DNA from: Rhododendron vialii
Taxonomy: Eukaryota > Streptophyta > Magnoliopsida > Ericales > Ericaceae
Reading direction: 5' to 3'
Length of the DNA: 64,000 bases
Assembly (NCBI RefSeq): GCF_030253575.1
Contig: NC_080562.1
Location: 33,042,352 to 33,106,351, forward strand
Within the stretch, counting starts at the first letter, position 1. The number at the start of each line of letters is the position of its first letter. This document shows positions 39,201-50,394 of this stretch, piece after piece. Position numbers and translations under genes: made by a program. The notes beneath the pieces were generated by a model. That model ran no database searches. It had not been told where the DNA came from and worked only from the letters and a program-made list of their open reading frames with translations.

Positions 39201-39775
39201 GCTGCATTTCTCTTTTTGGCAGCCTTTAGGTTCACGTGAGCCTGTTTCTTTATCATGAATAGTAAGCAGAACTAAGCCACAAAAACAAGATGAAGAATTC
39301 TGATTCCATTAAGCTGCATACATCATTTTCCAATAACTCTCATGTTGATGCCGAACCTTATTGGAAGAAAGTTATATTCCAACATGTGACCTTAGGGTTT
39401 GCTTTACTCTTAGCTCCAGTCTATTTTTTTTTTGTCAGGACTCTTACCAACAACATGGTGGTGGGCGTGTCTAAAGGATTTGATAAGAAACTGCTATTGG
39501 TTGGTGTAGGGTATCGTGCAATGGTAGAAGGAAAAGTGTTGGTATTGAATCTTGGATTCTCTCATCCAGTAAAGATGGAAATACCTGAAGGGATACAAGT
39601 GAAGGTGGAAGAGAGCACCAGAATCACAGTGAGTGGATATGACAAGGCTGCCATCGGTCAATTTGCTGCATCAGTTAGGAAATGGAGACCCCCAGAACCT
39701 TACAAAGGAAAAGGTGTGAGATATGATGATGAAATTATACGAAGAAAGGAGGGCAAAGCTGGGAAGAAGAAGTAG
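36300..39775 (+). CDS. RPL6: Plastid 50S ribosomal protein L6, nuclear-encoded, three exons
   Basis: Exons 36300-36334, 37600-37908 and 39439-39775 join in frame to 226 aa. The N-terminus ([13 protein letters not shown]...) is rich in S/T/A, fitting a chloroplast transit peptide. The bacterial-type L6 body follows: [56 protein letters not shown], then the second L6 repeat with [33 protein letters not shown] and the C-terminal [18 protein letters not shown] ending in a lysine-rich tail. L6 binds 23S rRNA near the factor-binding site of the large subunit. The 39290 ATG belongs to an intron read-through frame. The gene looks intact. Confidence 0.95.
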
Positions 39776-42700
39776 TGCATGCGATTGTTTAATTTTTGTC
39801 TGCTCGGTATCAAATACGATGATGTGACAATTAATGTTGATGTATTCAATGGTTAGTGCAGTTTATCTTTCTATCTTCTTTCTCATGTTTTGTGTAGTAT
39901 ATTTGCTATATTCTGGAGTATTATTTAGGCTGTGTTAGGATTTGTGGAGGGATTTGTTCAGGGAAAAGAAGTGGTGAGATAGACATACATTCAATTTGTG
40001 AGGGGAAATTCTTAACATTTTCTTTTCCATCCACAAATCCCCTGACAAGTGCCTGATCTAAAAACATCAGTATTCTTCATCTTATGGTATAGCAAATATT
40101 GAATTGGAAAAAATGAAAGTAGATGGGATAAAGAGAGAATTAATGTTGTAGTTGATTAAATAATGTTCGTGACTTCGACACTATATATTTGGCGGGACTT
40201 ATCAGCATTTTTTTTAGTGGGAGGTATCAACTGGAAAGAGTGTAATAAAAGGGAAGAAGGTATGGAAAAAACAAAAAGAATACAGGATTTAGAGCTTGTT
40301 TGGGCTAAATGGCCCTGAACTCTATGGTTGAGTTAGAATTAGAACAATGCAAAACGAAGTTGTACTACTATCATCAAGTCAAGTGTGACTTCGAGGTAGT
40401 TAATCTTTTGATTCTGTAAAAACTGAATAGATTTATGAATGGTGGATGGTCTTATATAAACTTTCTCAATACCCGTTGAATAGGGAAACAGATAGTTATT
40501 AACTCACCTTTTGGTTTACGACGGGGTAAGGTTAGAATTGGAAGTCTTGTCTCGGAGCTAGATTTAAGTTCTTTTCAGTTTTTGGTTCTTTGTTTTCTGT
40601 TGTCTGCTGCTGAACAACTTTGCTAGTTGTGCCAAAAGAGAGTGTGCTCATAGATTTTCCTATTCTGTCTTTTGCTTAGATTGACTATGATATGATGCAA
40701 GAAATTTGATCAGGATGACCTCATTTTATGTCCACAGTTTGGACAAGTCCAATTGGATGTCATATCCGTAAAATTCTCTTACGAACTCAGCATAGCAAAG
40801 CACCGGGCAGACTGGGGAGTGTTGAGTAATTTATTGTGATTTTTTCCGGCCTTAAAAGATTACGGCTGCCTGTGTGCTTATGCAGTGAGAGGATATTCTT
40901 CTTGGTTCTGGCATTTTGGTTGCATACACCTCAGAAAAACAGCTACTTGCCTCGTGTGACTGTGTAATGCTCTTAGGGGAATCTAGTTCACGATCATTAG
41001 AGCACTGATGGTTCCTGTCGCACGCATTGTAATGAAAGTCCTCACCTCGTCTGATATGAGAAGAACTTCAACTAGTGACGACAAGCTACCATGTGTGCAT
41101 GATGACGTCTTTTCATGAACCAGACTGTGTAGATGCGACAGTTGGTTGAGGTGATTGATTCAATGACATATAAGAAGGGTTCACCTTCGCGTTTAGTTTA
41201 TCAGCGCTCGTGATACTACTGCGCGGGCCTGAGGACGTTGTATCGCCAGTGCACTCAAATTTTACTCATCCGGTTTCTTCACGTCTATGAACCATGATGT
41301 CCTGGACTTTCTATTTGCAAATCTAATCAAATTTTGCTCACAGAAAAAAGCTCTGAGCCAGCTTGTTGCTGGAACTGTTCTGTTCTGAGAAGAGTTGTGG
41401 AAGTTTAGGTACCGGAACCGCCTACATGTTTCTGCAAGAGAGTCTAACTTGGAAAGAATTACGAAAATGTCCGAATGTTTCGAATTACTGACCCGAATGT
41501 CTCGAATTATAGGTTCATCATTCATGCCGCTACCTGGAAAATACGGACCCAACTGAGTTCTCCAAGGCTCAAACTAGGGCATATAATAATAGTACTCAAT
41601 AAGTAATTTTATCACTCCAAACATCCCTGGTATCTAATGCCTACTCTTGACGAGGGATTTTGGTTAATGCTCGTGTGACATGCTCAACCCCCTCTTGTGG
41701 TAAACACAATTTGGTGCAATGTGCTCTACATCAGTACACCCACGAGAACACTGTTTAGCTTTTCCAGACTCTTCACAGGTTCGAATCGATGGCACTAACA
41801 AGCAAATGAATCTTATTTTGCTGCTTTTCTAGAAAAGGGATTTTTGAATTCGGAAAGTAAACAAAAAGGGATTTGTGAACTTTTATACTCTCCTTCCCCT
41901 TCGAAAATTTTACCAAAAATTCGAATTACAAACACAGCCTTGAACTCAACCACACGATTGGCATGTTTTTTGAGAATTAAACTACTAAGTAGAATGAATG
42001 TAAGTTGAGTCAAGTTTTTATCACCCTCTTAAAATCGAAAGGTGGATCGGTCAAAAGTGTAAGCTGTAATCGCAAGACCTGTTACCATATATATCCACGG
42101 ATATGAAGAAGCTCTAGTGCAGTGCACCAAAGCCTTTGCTTGGTTTTAAGTTGTCTGACTCATCTCTTCAGTCTTTGAGTTCTACCAAAGACAGTAATGT
42201 GAGTTATGAGTCGCACCGTGGATTACAAAGCTGTACAGGATCCATTGGATGACCATACAACTTAACAGTTGCAATGTGCGAAAGAGATGAAATATCTCCA
42301 ACATCAATCCAGATTACGGGAAGTTAAGGTCAACAGCGATCGAGCCACTTTTCTTTTGGTGAGGCCTAAACTTGCAAATTCCAGTGTTGAAACAAGAAAG
42401 AAACCAACTGAGATTTCAAGGTATCCTAACACAAGCTTGTCTCCTAAAGAATTTGCAGCAGGTAATGAGATACGAACTTTTTTACGGTTCAAGCCAAAAA
42501 ATGCATCAAATTAAGGCAGAGAAAGTAAAAACTGAACATGGCTAAGATAGTAGCATACTAGTCATTAGGTCATCAACATCGCAGAGCATATCAAATTGCC
42601 ATCAGAAAACTAACTGTTCAACGGAAACAACAACCACAAAAAGGAACAGGCCACCGGCCGATTGCAAGATGTAGAAGCAAAACACGACCCACTCAAGCTA

Positions 42701-43551
42701 TCTATAACCATGTACTAGAGTAAAGCCACTACTGTTCTCCTGTGCATCACTGTACCATGAATTTTGACCCGCTTTCTACATCATCTGATCTATCTGCAAT
42801 CAAAGAACCAAACACAAAGCAATGAAGGAAAGAAATCAAATACTACCAATGTAAATGTCCAATTGATATATCACCCAAAACGTGGCAGGATGTATTTTTA
42901 TCTCGGTTTCATATTAATGTAAAGATTTCAAAATATGGAAGCAATCATGTCTATGTAACAAGCAGACGTGAGATACAGCGATAAACATCCAGTGAATTAC
43001 ATAGCATTTCTATTCAAGTGAGCTTACGCATATTCCCATTAACAATCGAGTTCATCGGGCCCATTTTAAGGTCGAAACCAGGCACCTTACAGTGTATAAT
43101 ATTGTGTGCCATGCGCTATATTATGATCTTGTTCTAATATTATGATGGGGAATGATCTTTGCACTATATTTTTTTTTTTACTAATTTAATCCAATTCTAC
43201 CAATCAAACACAACACTCTTTTTAAAGCACACAAGAGTACATATTTACATATTGTGGAGCGCAAAAATCATTTCCCTAAATTGATAAGCAATTACAGATT
43301 TCAAAGCTTAAGTTATTTATGAAAGGTAATTGAGTTCCACTCTCAATTTTGTAATTGCCTTCCTGTTTTTCCTCTTGCGAGTGAATTTATAAAATTATCC
43401 TTTTGTCCACAATCCACATGTAAGCATACATGTTCAGAGATCAAGTAGTTATCTAACATGATGTGTTTATGCCAAATTAGAGTTTCCCAAATTCTGATCC
43501 CCAAAAGAATCTCTCTCTCTCAAAAAAAAAATAAAAAATGTAAAAGCATAC
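39776..43551. other. Spacer between plastid L6 and HMGB genes
   Basis: No gene with family features was seen. The HMGB stop codon is followed directly by a GT donor (43551-43550), and a TTGATTGCAG acceptor-like site appears near 42795 on the minus strand, so part of 42500-42795 may be an HMGB 3' UTR exon. Confidence 0.45.
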
Positions 43552-44204
43552 CTAAGAGCTGGCTTCCTGCTCAGCAACATCATGGACCTCAGAAGAAGAT
43601 TTCTCAGACTCCTCTGGCTTCTCTGCTACATCGCCAAGCTATTAATTCCAAAAAGAAAAACAGAGAATCACAATAAGCACAAAATACATATGGCAGAATA
43701 TCATTATCTTCAGCAAATGATTCTTATTTTCTTATAAGTTTAGGAGAACTCATTAATGCAATAACAAAGACATTACGAGTTTCCTATCGAACTCTTCCTT
43801 TGCTTTCACGTACTCTGCCTTCTTCTTCACTGCCTTCGCCACAAACGGAGCTTTCTCCTACACGAAACACAGCCTAGATGTCACACACCGCCTTATCCGT
43901 CTTTAAAGTTAAACAGAAAACACGAACAAATACTAACAACGCGTCAATCATTACAGAATTACCAAAACTTCCACTGGAGAAATTTTACTAACTAATAAAC
44001 GCAATATTGATTGCTGTCTTTATTAAAACTGATTGAAATTTCATTTTGCGTTTGATTGGATGTAAAAGTAGACGCGTAGAAAGCTTACAGATTCAGACAT
44101 GGCCTTCCACTTCTCTCCACCAGCTTTGCCAACCTGAAATTCAGAGATCTCATAAACTAAATCGCAATAATAGAAAGAAAACAATGCTGCAAATTTGAAC
44201 ACTG

Positions 44205-44442
44205 CAAACGAGCCGAGGTGAACTTTGATGTTTTCGACTCCGGCTCGTGCAAAACCTAGTCTAGCTCAAGCTTGGCTCAAACTCAAGTCAGAGCCTGAAT
44301 AATGGAGCTCGAGCTCGTTTAATTATCGAGGTGTTTTAGCTCAATTTGTTTACTACAAAAGCCTCTAAAAACGAGCGGATTCTATACAACCGAGCCCAGC
44401 CGAGATTCGAAGTGTTCGAGTCCGGCTCGTTGAAAACTAGTC
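44205..44442. repeat. GCTCG-rich repeat unit, left of Copia, in HMGB intron
   Basis: From about AAACGAGCCGAGG to the Copia target site, this resembles 50213-50394 (CTAGTCTAGCTCAAGCTTGG versus TAGTCTAGCTCGAGCTTGG). The two are direct tandem units of about 180 bp, with the Copia element inserted at the unit border. The end motif resembles the MITE at 33468-33715. Confidence 0.65.
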
Positions 44443-44813
44443 TGTTGACAATTGGCATCAATTCTCCACATGGGCTGCTGAGAGGTGCAGCCTTTGTTGA
44501 ACCACATGGGCTGCTGAGAGGTGCAGCCTTTGTTGAAAATGGCATGACAGCCATTCTTTGAATGGCCTATAAATGGAGACCCTTTGGCTCAAAGTTTTGT
44601 ATCAGAAATCAGAGAGAAGAGAGTGATACACGAGTAGATTGTGAGGCAATACTGTGTGAGTCTGAGTGATTGTTGTAATCCTCCTCCAGTAAATATAGTA
44701 AATCCGCTGCCCCTCCGTGGATGTACCCGATTATTGGGGAACCACGTAAATCCTTGTGTTTCTCTGTGTTGTGTGTTTGTGTTTGCTTGGTTTGACTCTG
44801 GTTTAGCACTACA
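44443..44813 (+). repeat. Copia 5' LTR
   Basis: Starts TGTTGACAATTGG and ends AGCACTACA. It contains a perfect tandem duplication of 36 bp (CCACATGGGCTGCTGAGAGG...) in the presumed U3 region and a TATA box CTATAAATG (44568-44576). Confidence 0.95.
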
Positions 44814-44815
44814 AT

Positions 44816-44827
44816 TGGTATCAGAGC
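44816..44827 (+). other. Copia primer-binding site (initiator Met-tRNA)
   Basis: TGGTATCAGAGC, two bases after the 5' LTR, is the standard plant LTR-element site complementary to the 3' end of initiator methionine tRNA. Confidence 0.9.
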
Positions 44828-45245
44828 ACGTAGTGTAGAACCAAGAACACAAAAACCACCATAGTTTCCGACTCTGCTTCTCAGTCCGTGTTCTGTCCGA
44901 GTCACAGAGCCACGTTTTTTTCTGATCCAAGAATCCGTTTGACCACTGAGTCTTGTGCGTCCTTGCGAGACGATTCCAACGCACCAAGACCCATCGGAAA
45001 CGGAGTAACAACGAGGTCACACGCTCCGTTCGACGGTTGAGCGTGAAAGAAGCTGCGGCTCGCCGGATCTGTTTTTTTATCTTTTCAGAAAACAGAGTTT
45101 TTTTTACTTTAATATCTGTAAGGAGGAAAACCAGGTGCTGGTTTTTTGACTAGTCAAAGCCAGGGAAAAATTATCCAGTGCTACTGGCTCACCTAGAGAC
45201 GCTGATGTCAGCTTGACATCATCGATCCAGAAGCTTCAGAAGGTT

Positions 45246-45440
45246 ACGCCCAGTCAGCACGCCACGTGTCACCCAGTCACCAGACACGTCACCAGCCACA
45301 TCATAAGAGGGGCTGAGTCATCAGCCACGTCATCAGCCACGTGTCTTTCCACGTCAGCGCTAGGTGTGCGCCACGTCAGCAAAAAGGCCCAGTCATTAGC
45401 GCCCAGTCAGCATTTATTGCTGAGTCAGCAGGTCCAGTCA
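45246..45440 (+). promoter_or_regulatory. CACGT/GTCAGC-rich untranslated leader of Copia
   Basis: Between the primer-binding site and gag, six CACGT motifs occur (two of them CACGTG, G-box cores) along with many CAGTCAGC, GAGTCAGC and CAGTCACC repeats. The function is unknown; RNA packaging, dimerisation or transcription-factor binding are all possible. Confidence 0.5.
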
Positions 45441-45701
45441 GTCCTAACCAGAGGGAATATTCTCTGATCCAAGGAATATTCCAGAAAGTGTTATTTTGCG
45501 ATTTCGGAGCCGTTTCAACTCTGATTTGCGCAAGTGAGTAGTCGTTCCTGATTATTCTCGACGTTCCGGATCCAACGCCGCACTCCGTTTTCCGTAACTC
45601 AGCTCCGACATTGGTGTTTTGTCCGTTGGTTGGCTAAAAAGCGCGTTTTTGGTGTTTTTTGTGCACCGGATATTCACGTGGGTGGAGTTTAAGGAGTTCT
45701 A

Positions 45702-48700
45702 ATGGCGGAAGAAGAGTTTAAGGAGACCTCGGAAGTTTCTTCATCTGCAGAGAAGAATACCGAGCATCCCAAGGTCACTTCGAGCAGTTATGGGCAAAGG
45801 AATACGGTTTCCAATGCTAAGTTCGAGGTGGAGAAATTTGACGGAACAAGTAACTTCGGCATGTGGCAATGCGAAGTTTTGGATGTTCTGTATCAACAGG
45901 AGTTGGATATTACGTTAGAGGAGAGGCCGGACGACATTTCAGACAAGGATTGGATAAAGCTTAATCGCCAAGCTTGTGGCACCATCAGACTTTGTCTTAC
46001 GAAGGATCAGAAATACTTCGTGATGAAGGAAACGTTAGCTAAAGAGCTATGGGAGAAATTGGAAAACAAGTACATGACGAAGAGTATTGAGAATCGGTTG
46101 TATCTCAAGAAGAAGCTCTACGGGTTCCAGTACGTGCAAGGTACGACTATGAACCAACACTTGAACAATTTCAATAAGATTTTGGCTGATTTGCAAAATC
46201 TAGACGTTTCCATAGAAGATGAGGATAAAGCTTTACTGTTGTTAAATTCATTGCCTGATACTTATGATCATTTGACTACTACTTTATTGTACGGTAAAGA
46301 AGAAATCAAGTTTAATGACGTTTCAAATGCTTTGATGAATAACGAGGTACGGAAGAGGGATCAGCAAGCTCACCGTGACCCGTCCGCATCAGCTTTGACA
46401 ACAAGAGGCAGAACCGACACTAGGAGGACTGGTGGTGGAGGGCGAAGGAGGTCTCGCTCAAAATCAAGGGGGAAGTCTGTAGAGAGAAGATTGGGGAAAG
46501 ACGAGTGTGCCCTTTGTCGTCAAAAGGGGCACTGGAAGAAAGATTGTCCGAACAAACAACCAGCTGCAAATGTTGCAGAGGAGACAGAGGATGATCTAGA
46601 GTCAGCACTATTAGTTTCATCATCACCTGACCATTCAGATGAGTGGATACTAGATTCGGGATGTTCCTACCACATGTGTCCCAACAGGGACTGGTTCTCG
46701 AGTTTTCAAGATCTCGATGGAGGAGTTGTTTTGCTAGGCGATAACACCGCTTGCAAAGTCCAAGGGATAGGTTCAATCCGTTTGAAGTTGCATGATGGGA
46801 CGTTTAGGGTGCTAACAGACGTTCGGTATGTTCCGGACTTGAAGAAGAATCTCATTTCGCTTGGAGCCTTTGATGTGAAAGGATACAAGATTACGATGAT
46901 GGGTGGAGTGCTAAAGATAGTTCGAGGGGCGCTCATTGTCTTGAAAGGTAGCCGAAAAGGAAACTTGTATTTCCTAGACGGTTGCACAGTCACAGGGAGA
47001 GTGGCCGTTACTACTAGCTCAGACGAAGACGATGCATCCAAGCTATGGCACATGCGTTTAGGGCATGCTGGCGAGAAGGCCTTACAGGGTTTAGTAAGGC
47101 AAGGCTTGTTGAAAGGGGCCAAGACAGGGAAAGTTGGCTTCTGTGAGCATTGTATATTGGGCAAACAAACTCGAGTCAAGTTTGGCACTGGAGTTCACCG
47201 CACAGAGGGGATTCTTGACTATGTTCATTCAGATGTTTGGGGGCCGACCAAAAATGTAACTTTGGGAGGCAAACGATGGTTCGTGACATTTATTGATGAT
47301 TTCTCCAGACGTGTCTGGGTTTATACCATGAGGCACAAGTATGAGGTCCTTCCAATCTTCCTTCAGTGGAAGAAAATGATGGAGACGCAGACAGGAAGGA
47401 AAATCAAGAAGCTGAGGTCAGATAACGGTGGCGAGTACAAGTCAGATCCTTTTCTCCAAGTCTGTCGGGAGGAGGGGATAGTCAGACACTTCACAGTTGC
47501 GGGGACGCCGCAGCAGAATGGAGTAGCAGAGCGCATGAATCGTACTTTGGTGGAGAAAGTTCGGTGCATGTTGTCAAATGCCGGGCTTAGCAAGGCGTTC
47601 TGGGGTGAGGCTCTCAAATATGCCTCCCATCTTGTCAACCGTTTACCGTCAGCAGCAATCGGAGGGAAAACTCCGATGGAGGTATGGTTTGAGAAACCAG
47701 TTACAGATTATGATTCATTACATGTTTGGGGTTGTTCTGCTTACTATCATGTAACTGAGTCCAAGTTAGATCCACGAGCCAAGAAAGCTGTTTTCTTGGG
47801 TTTCACTTCAGGTGTTAAGGGATACAGGCTCTGGTGTCCCGAGTCCAGGAAGGTGATTCTAAGTAGGGATGTTACTTTCGACGAATCTGCTATGTTACAG
47901 CAGGTTCCTTCCAAGGAGAATGTGGAGCCGAATGCCCAGCAGCAGGTGGAGCATTCAGAACAGGTGGAGGTTGAGACTCCCCTTGTTCCAGCCAAGACTG
48001 TTCAGACAGTCAGCCGTCCTGAGGATCAACCCGTTGATCAGGATGTCATTATTGAAGAGGAGGCTTCATTACAGGAAATACCACAGCAGCCAGAATCCAT
48101 TGCAACCAGCAGACCGAGGCGGGAAATCCGGAAACCTGCTCGATATGCTGATACAGTAGCTTATGCACTTCCAGTGACAGACGATGATGTCCCCTCCACT
48201 TACCGGGAGGCAGTGCAGTGTACAGATAGTAACAAGTGGAAAGAGGCAATGGATGAGGAGATGGGTTCACTCTCCAAGAATCAGACATGGGATTTGGTTC
48301 AACTTCCCAAGGGCAAGAAATCTATTGGCTGCAAGTGGGTTTATGCGAAGAAGGAAGGTACAGGATCTGAGAAAGTCAGGTTCAAAGCAAGATTGGTAGC
48401 CAAGGGTTACGCACAGACAGAGGGGATCGACTACAACGAGGTGTTCTCCCCTGTCGTCAAACATTCGTCGATCAGGATCTTGCTTGCATTGGTAGCACAG
48501 TTTGACCTTGAGTTAGCCCAACTCGATGTCAAGACCGCTTTTCTACACGGAGATCTGGATGAGGAGATCTATATGGCTCAACCAGATGGTTACAGAATTG
48601 CAGGAAAGGAGAATTGGGCTTGTAAACTGAAGAAGTCGCTATACGGGTTGAAACAGTCGCCGAGACAGTGGTACAAGCGCTTCGATCGGTTTATGATGGA

Positions 48701-49769
48701 GCAGGGGTACACAAGAAGTCACTTTGACCATTGTGTTTACTTCTGCAAACTCCCGGATGGATCATTTGTCTATTTGCTCTTATATGTAGATGACATGCTG
48801 ATTGCATGTAAGAGCAAGGTGGAGATTGACAGACTGAAGGCTCAACTCAGTAAGGAGTTTGACATGAAGGATCTCGGGGAGGCAAAGAAAATACTCGGCA
48901 TGGAAATTCAGCGGGACAAGGCGAAAGGCACAGTTTGTTTGACTCAGACGCAGTATCTGAAGCGAGTGTTGCAGAGATTTGGGATTGACAGGAAAGCCAA
49001 ACCTGTCAGTACACCTTTGGCCGCTCATTTTAAACTTAGTGCATCGATGTCGCCGCAGAAGGAAGACGAACGGAAGCAAATGGCTCAGGTTCCTTATGCC
49101 AATGCTGTGGGAGCTTTGATGTATGCTATGGTTTGTACGAGGCCGGACATTTCACATGCAGTTAGCATGGTCAGTCGATACATGCACAATCCAGGGAAAG
49201 AGCACTGGCAGGCTGTGAAATGGATTCTACGGTATTTTCAGGGTACTGTGGATGTTGGATTGAAGTACGAGAGAAACAGAAAACTTGGTCAGCATTTGGT
49301 TGGTTACGTGGATTCCGATTATGCTGGTGACCTAGATAAGCGACGGTCGACTACAGGGTATGTGTTTACACTTGCTGGAGGGCCAATCAGTTGGAGGTCA
49401 ACGTTACAGTCAACGGTGGCTTTGTCTACTACAGAGGCAGAGTATATGGCAGTGACAGAGGCTTTCAAGGAAGCTATTTGGGTACATGGTTTGATTGAGG
49501 ACTTGGGAATTGTTCAAGAAAACGTGGAGGTTTTTTGTGACAGTCAGAGTGCCATCTGTTTGGCGAAAAACCAGGTTCACCATTCCCGCACCAAGCATAT
49601 CGATGTTCGGTTTCATTTCATCAGGGAGATTGTAGAGGAAGGGGATGTTCTTCTTCAGAAGATTCCGACTGCAGATAACCCTGCGGATATGCTCACCAAA
49701 GTGGTTGCAGGGATCAAGTTCCAACATTGCTTGGACTTGATCAACATCTCTCGAGCAGTGCGCGCCTAA
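45702..49769 (+). CDS. Copia gag-pol polyprotein
   Basis: A single 1355-aa frame. In order: a Gag domain (about 40-230), a basic R/S/G stretch, a CCHC zinc knuckle CALCRQKGHWKKDC (269-282), an aspartic protease with WILDSG (D318), a GAG-pre-integrase segment (LWHMRLGH, CEHCILGKQ), an integrase core with D511, D574 and E610 (DD35E spacing), reverse transcriptase with YVDD (1028-1031), and RNase H beginning near D1204 (DSDYAGD). The protease-integrase-RT-RNase H order is diagnostic of Copia. The Gag style and RSDNGGEY/QQNGVAERMNR context fit the Tork/Tnt1 lineage. No stop or frameshift is present. Codon and base composition are more even than in the AT-rich surroundings. Confidence 0.97.
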   Translation: MAEEEFKETSEVSSSAEKNTEHPKVTSSSYGQRNTVSNAKFEVEKFDGTSNFGMWQCEVLDVLYQQELDITLEERPDDISDKDWIKLNRQACGTIRLCLTKDQKYFVMKETLAKELWEKLENKYMTKSIENRLYLKKKLYGFQYVQGTTMNQHLNNFNKILADLQNLDVSIEDEDKALLLLNSLPDTYDHLTTTLLYGKEEIKFNDVSNALMNNEVRKRDQQAHRDPSASALTTRGRTDTRRTGGGGRRRSRSKSRGKSVERRLGKDECALCRQKGHWKKDCPNKQPAANVAEETEDDLESALLVSSSPDHSDEWILDSGCSYHMCPNRDWFSSFQDLDGGVVLLGDNTACKVQGIGSIRLKLHDGTFRVLTDVRYVPDLKKNLISLGAFDVKGYKITMMGGVLKIVRGALIVLKGSRKGNLYFLDGCTVTGRVAVTTSSDEDDASKLWHMRLGHAGEKALQGLVRQGLLKGAKTGKVGFCEHCILGKQTRVKFGTGVHRTEGILDYVHSDVWGPTKNVTLGGKRWFVTFIDDFSRRVWVYTMRHKYEVLPIFLQWKKMMETQTGRKIKKLRSDNGGEYKSDPFLQVCREEGIVRHFTVAGTPQQNGVAERMNRTLVEKVRCMLSNAGLSKAFWGEALKYASHLVNRLPSAAIGGKTPMEVWFEKPVTDYDSLHVWGCSAYYHVTESKLDPRAKKAVFLGFTSGVKGYRLWCPESRKVILSRDVTFDESAMLQQVPSKENVEPNAQQQVEHSEQVEVETPLVPAKTVQTVSRPEDQPVDQDVIIEEEASLQEIPQQPESIATSRPRREIRKPARYADTVAYALPVTDDDVPSTYREAVQCTDSNKWKEAMDEEMGSLSKNQTWDLVQLPKGKKSIGCKWVYAKKEGTGSEKVRFKARLVAKGYAQTEGIDYNEVFSPVVKHSSIRILLALVAQFDLELAQLDVKTAFLHGDLDEEIYMAQPDGYRIAGKENWACKLKKSLYGLKQSPRQWYKRFDRFMMEQGYTRSHFDHCVYFCKLPDGSFVYLLLYVDDMLIACKSKVEIDRLKAQLSKEFDMKDLGEAKKILGMEIQRDKAKGTVCLTQTQYLKRVLQRFGIDRKAKPVSTPLAAHFKLSASMSPQKEDERKQMAQVPYANAVGALMYAMVCTRPDISHAVSMVSRYMHNPGKEHWQAVKWILRYFQGTVDVGLKYERNRKLGQHLVGYVDSDYAGDLDKRRSTTGYVFTLAGGPISWRSTLQSTVALSTTEAEYMAVTEAFKEAIWVHGLIEDLGIVQENVEVFCDSQSAICLAKNQVHHSRTKHIDVRFHFIREIVEEGDVLLQKIPTADNPADMLTKVVAGIKFQHCLDLINISRAVRA

Positions 49770-49830
49770 GGGCGCAGAGGGGCAGTGTTGTGTGTTGGGG
49801 GCAACATCGGACCTTTGGAGAATTGTCGTC

Positions 49831-49840
49831 AAGGTGGAGA
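49831..49840 (+). other. Copia polypurine tract
   Basis: AAGGTGGAGA, one base before the 3' LTR, is the expected plus-strand primer. It is short and has one T. Confidence 0.7.
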
Positions 49841-49841
49841 T

Positions 49842-50212
49842 TGTTGACAATTGGCATCAATTCTCCACATGGGCTGCTGAGAGGTGCAGCCTTTGTTGAA
49901 CCACATGGGCTGCTGAGAGGTGCAGCCTTTGTTGAAAATGGCATGACAGCCATTCTTTGAATGGCCTATAAATGGAGACCCTTTGGCTCAAAGTTTTGTA
50001 TCAGAAATCAGAGAGAAGAGAGTGATACACGAGTAGATTGTGAGGCAATACTGTGTGAGTCTGAGTGATTGTTGTAATCCTCCTCCAGTAAATATAGTGA
50101 ATCCGCTGCCCCTCCGTGGATGTACCCGATTATTGGGGAACCACGTAAATCCTTGTGTTTCTCTGTGTTGTGTGTTTGTGTTTGCTTGGTTTGACTCTGG
50201 TTTAGCACTACA
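49842..50212 (+). repeat. Copia 3' LTR
   Basis: 371 bp, identical by eye to the 5' LTR except for one A-to-G difference. It carries the same 36-bp tandem duplication and TATA box. Confidence 0.95.
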
Positions 50213-50394
50213 TAGTCTAGCTCGAGCTTGGCTCGAACTTGAGTCGTGCCTAAACAATCGAGCTTGAGCTTGGCTCTCTCAATTTCTGAGGTGGTCGAGC
50301 TCGGTTCGTTGTTTACACTAGCGTCTATTAACAAGCCGAGTCACTACAAACGAGCCAACCCGAATCTGGAGCTGCTCGCAAACATCGGTTTGTT
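50213..50394. repeat. GCTCG-rich repeat unit, right of Copia
   Basis: Second unit of the tandem described at 44205-44442. Just to its right, on the minus strand, TTTACTTTCAG (about 50399-50409) looks like a surviving splice acceptor, but no HMG-box exon follows it. Confidence 0.6.

Larger units (their letters stand above)
44443..50212 (+). mobile_element. Intact Copia (Tork/Tnt1-like) LTR retrotransposon
   Basis: A 5770-bp element with 371-bp LTRs, a primer-binding site, one uninterrupted gag-pol frame and a purine tract, flanked by a perfect 5-bp target duplication TAGTC (44438-44442 and 50213-50217). By eye the LTRs differ at one position (A at 44700, G at 50099), so the insertion is very recent. 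All parts needed for autonomous movement are present. It lies antisense to the HMGB gene, within its intron. Confidence 0.97.

Noticed and set aside
39290..39438. Plastid L6 start at the in-frame ATG 39290
   Set aside because: This is intron sequence before the TTTGTCAG acceptor; the L6 N-terminus and transit peptide are in upstream exons.
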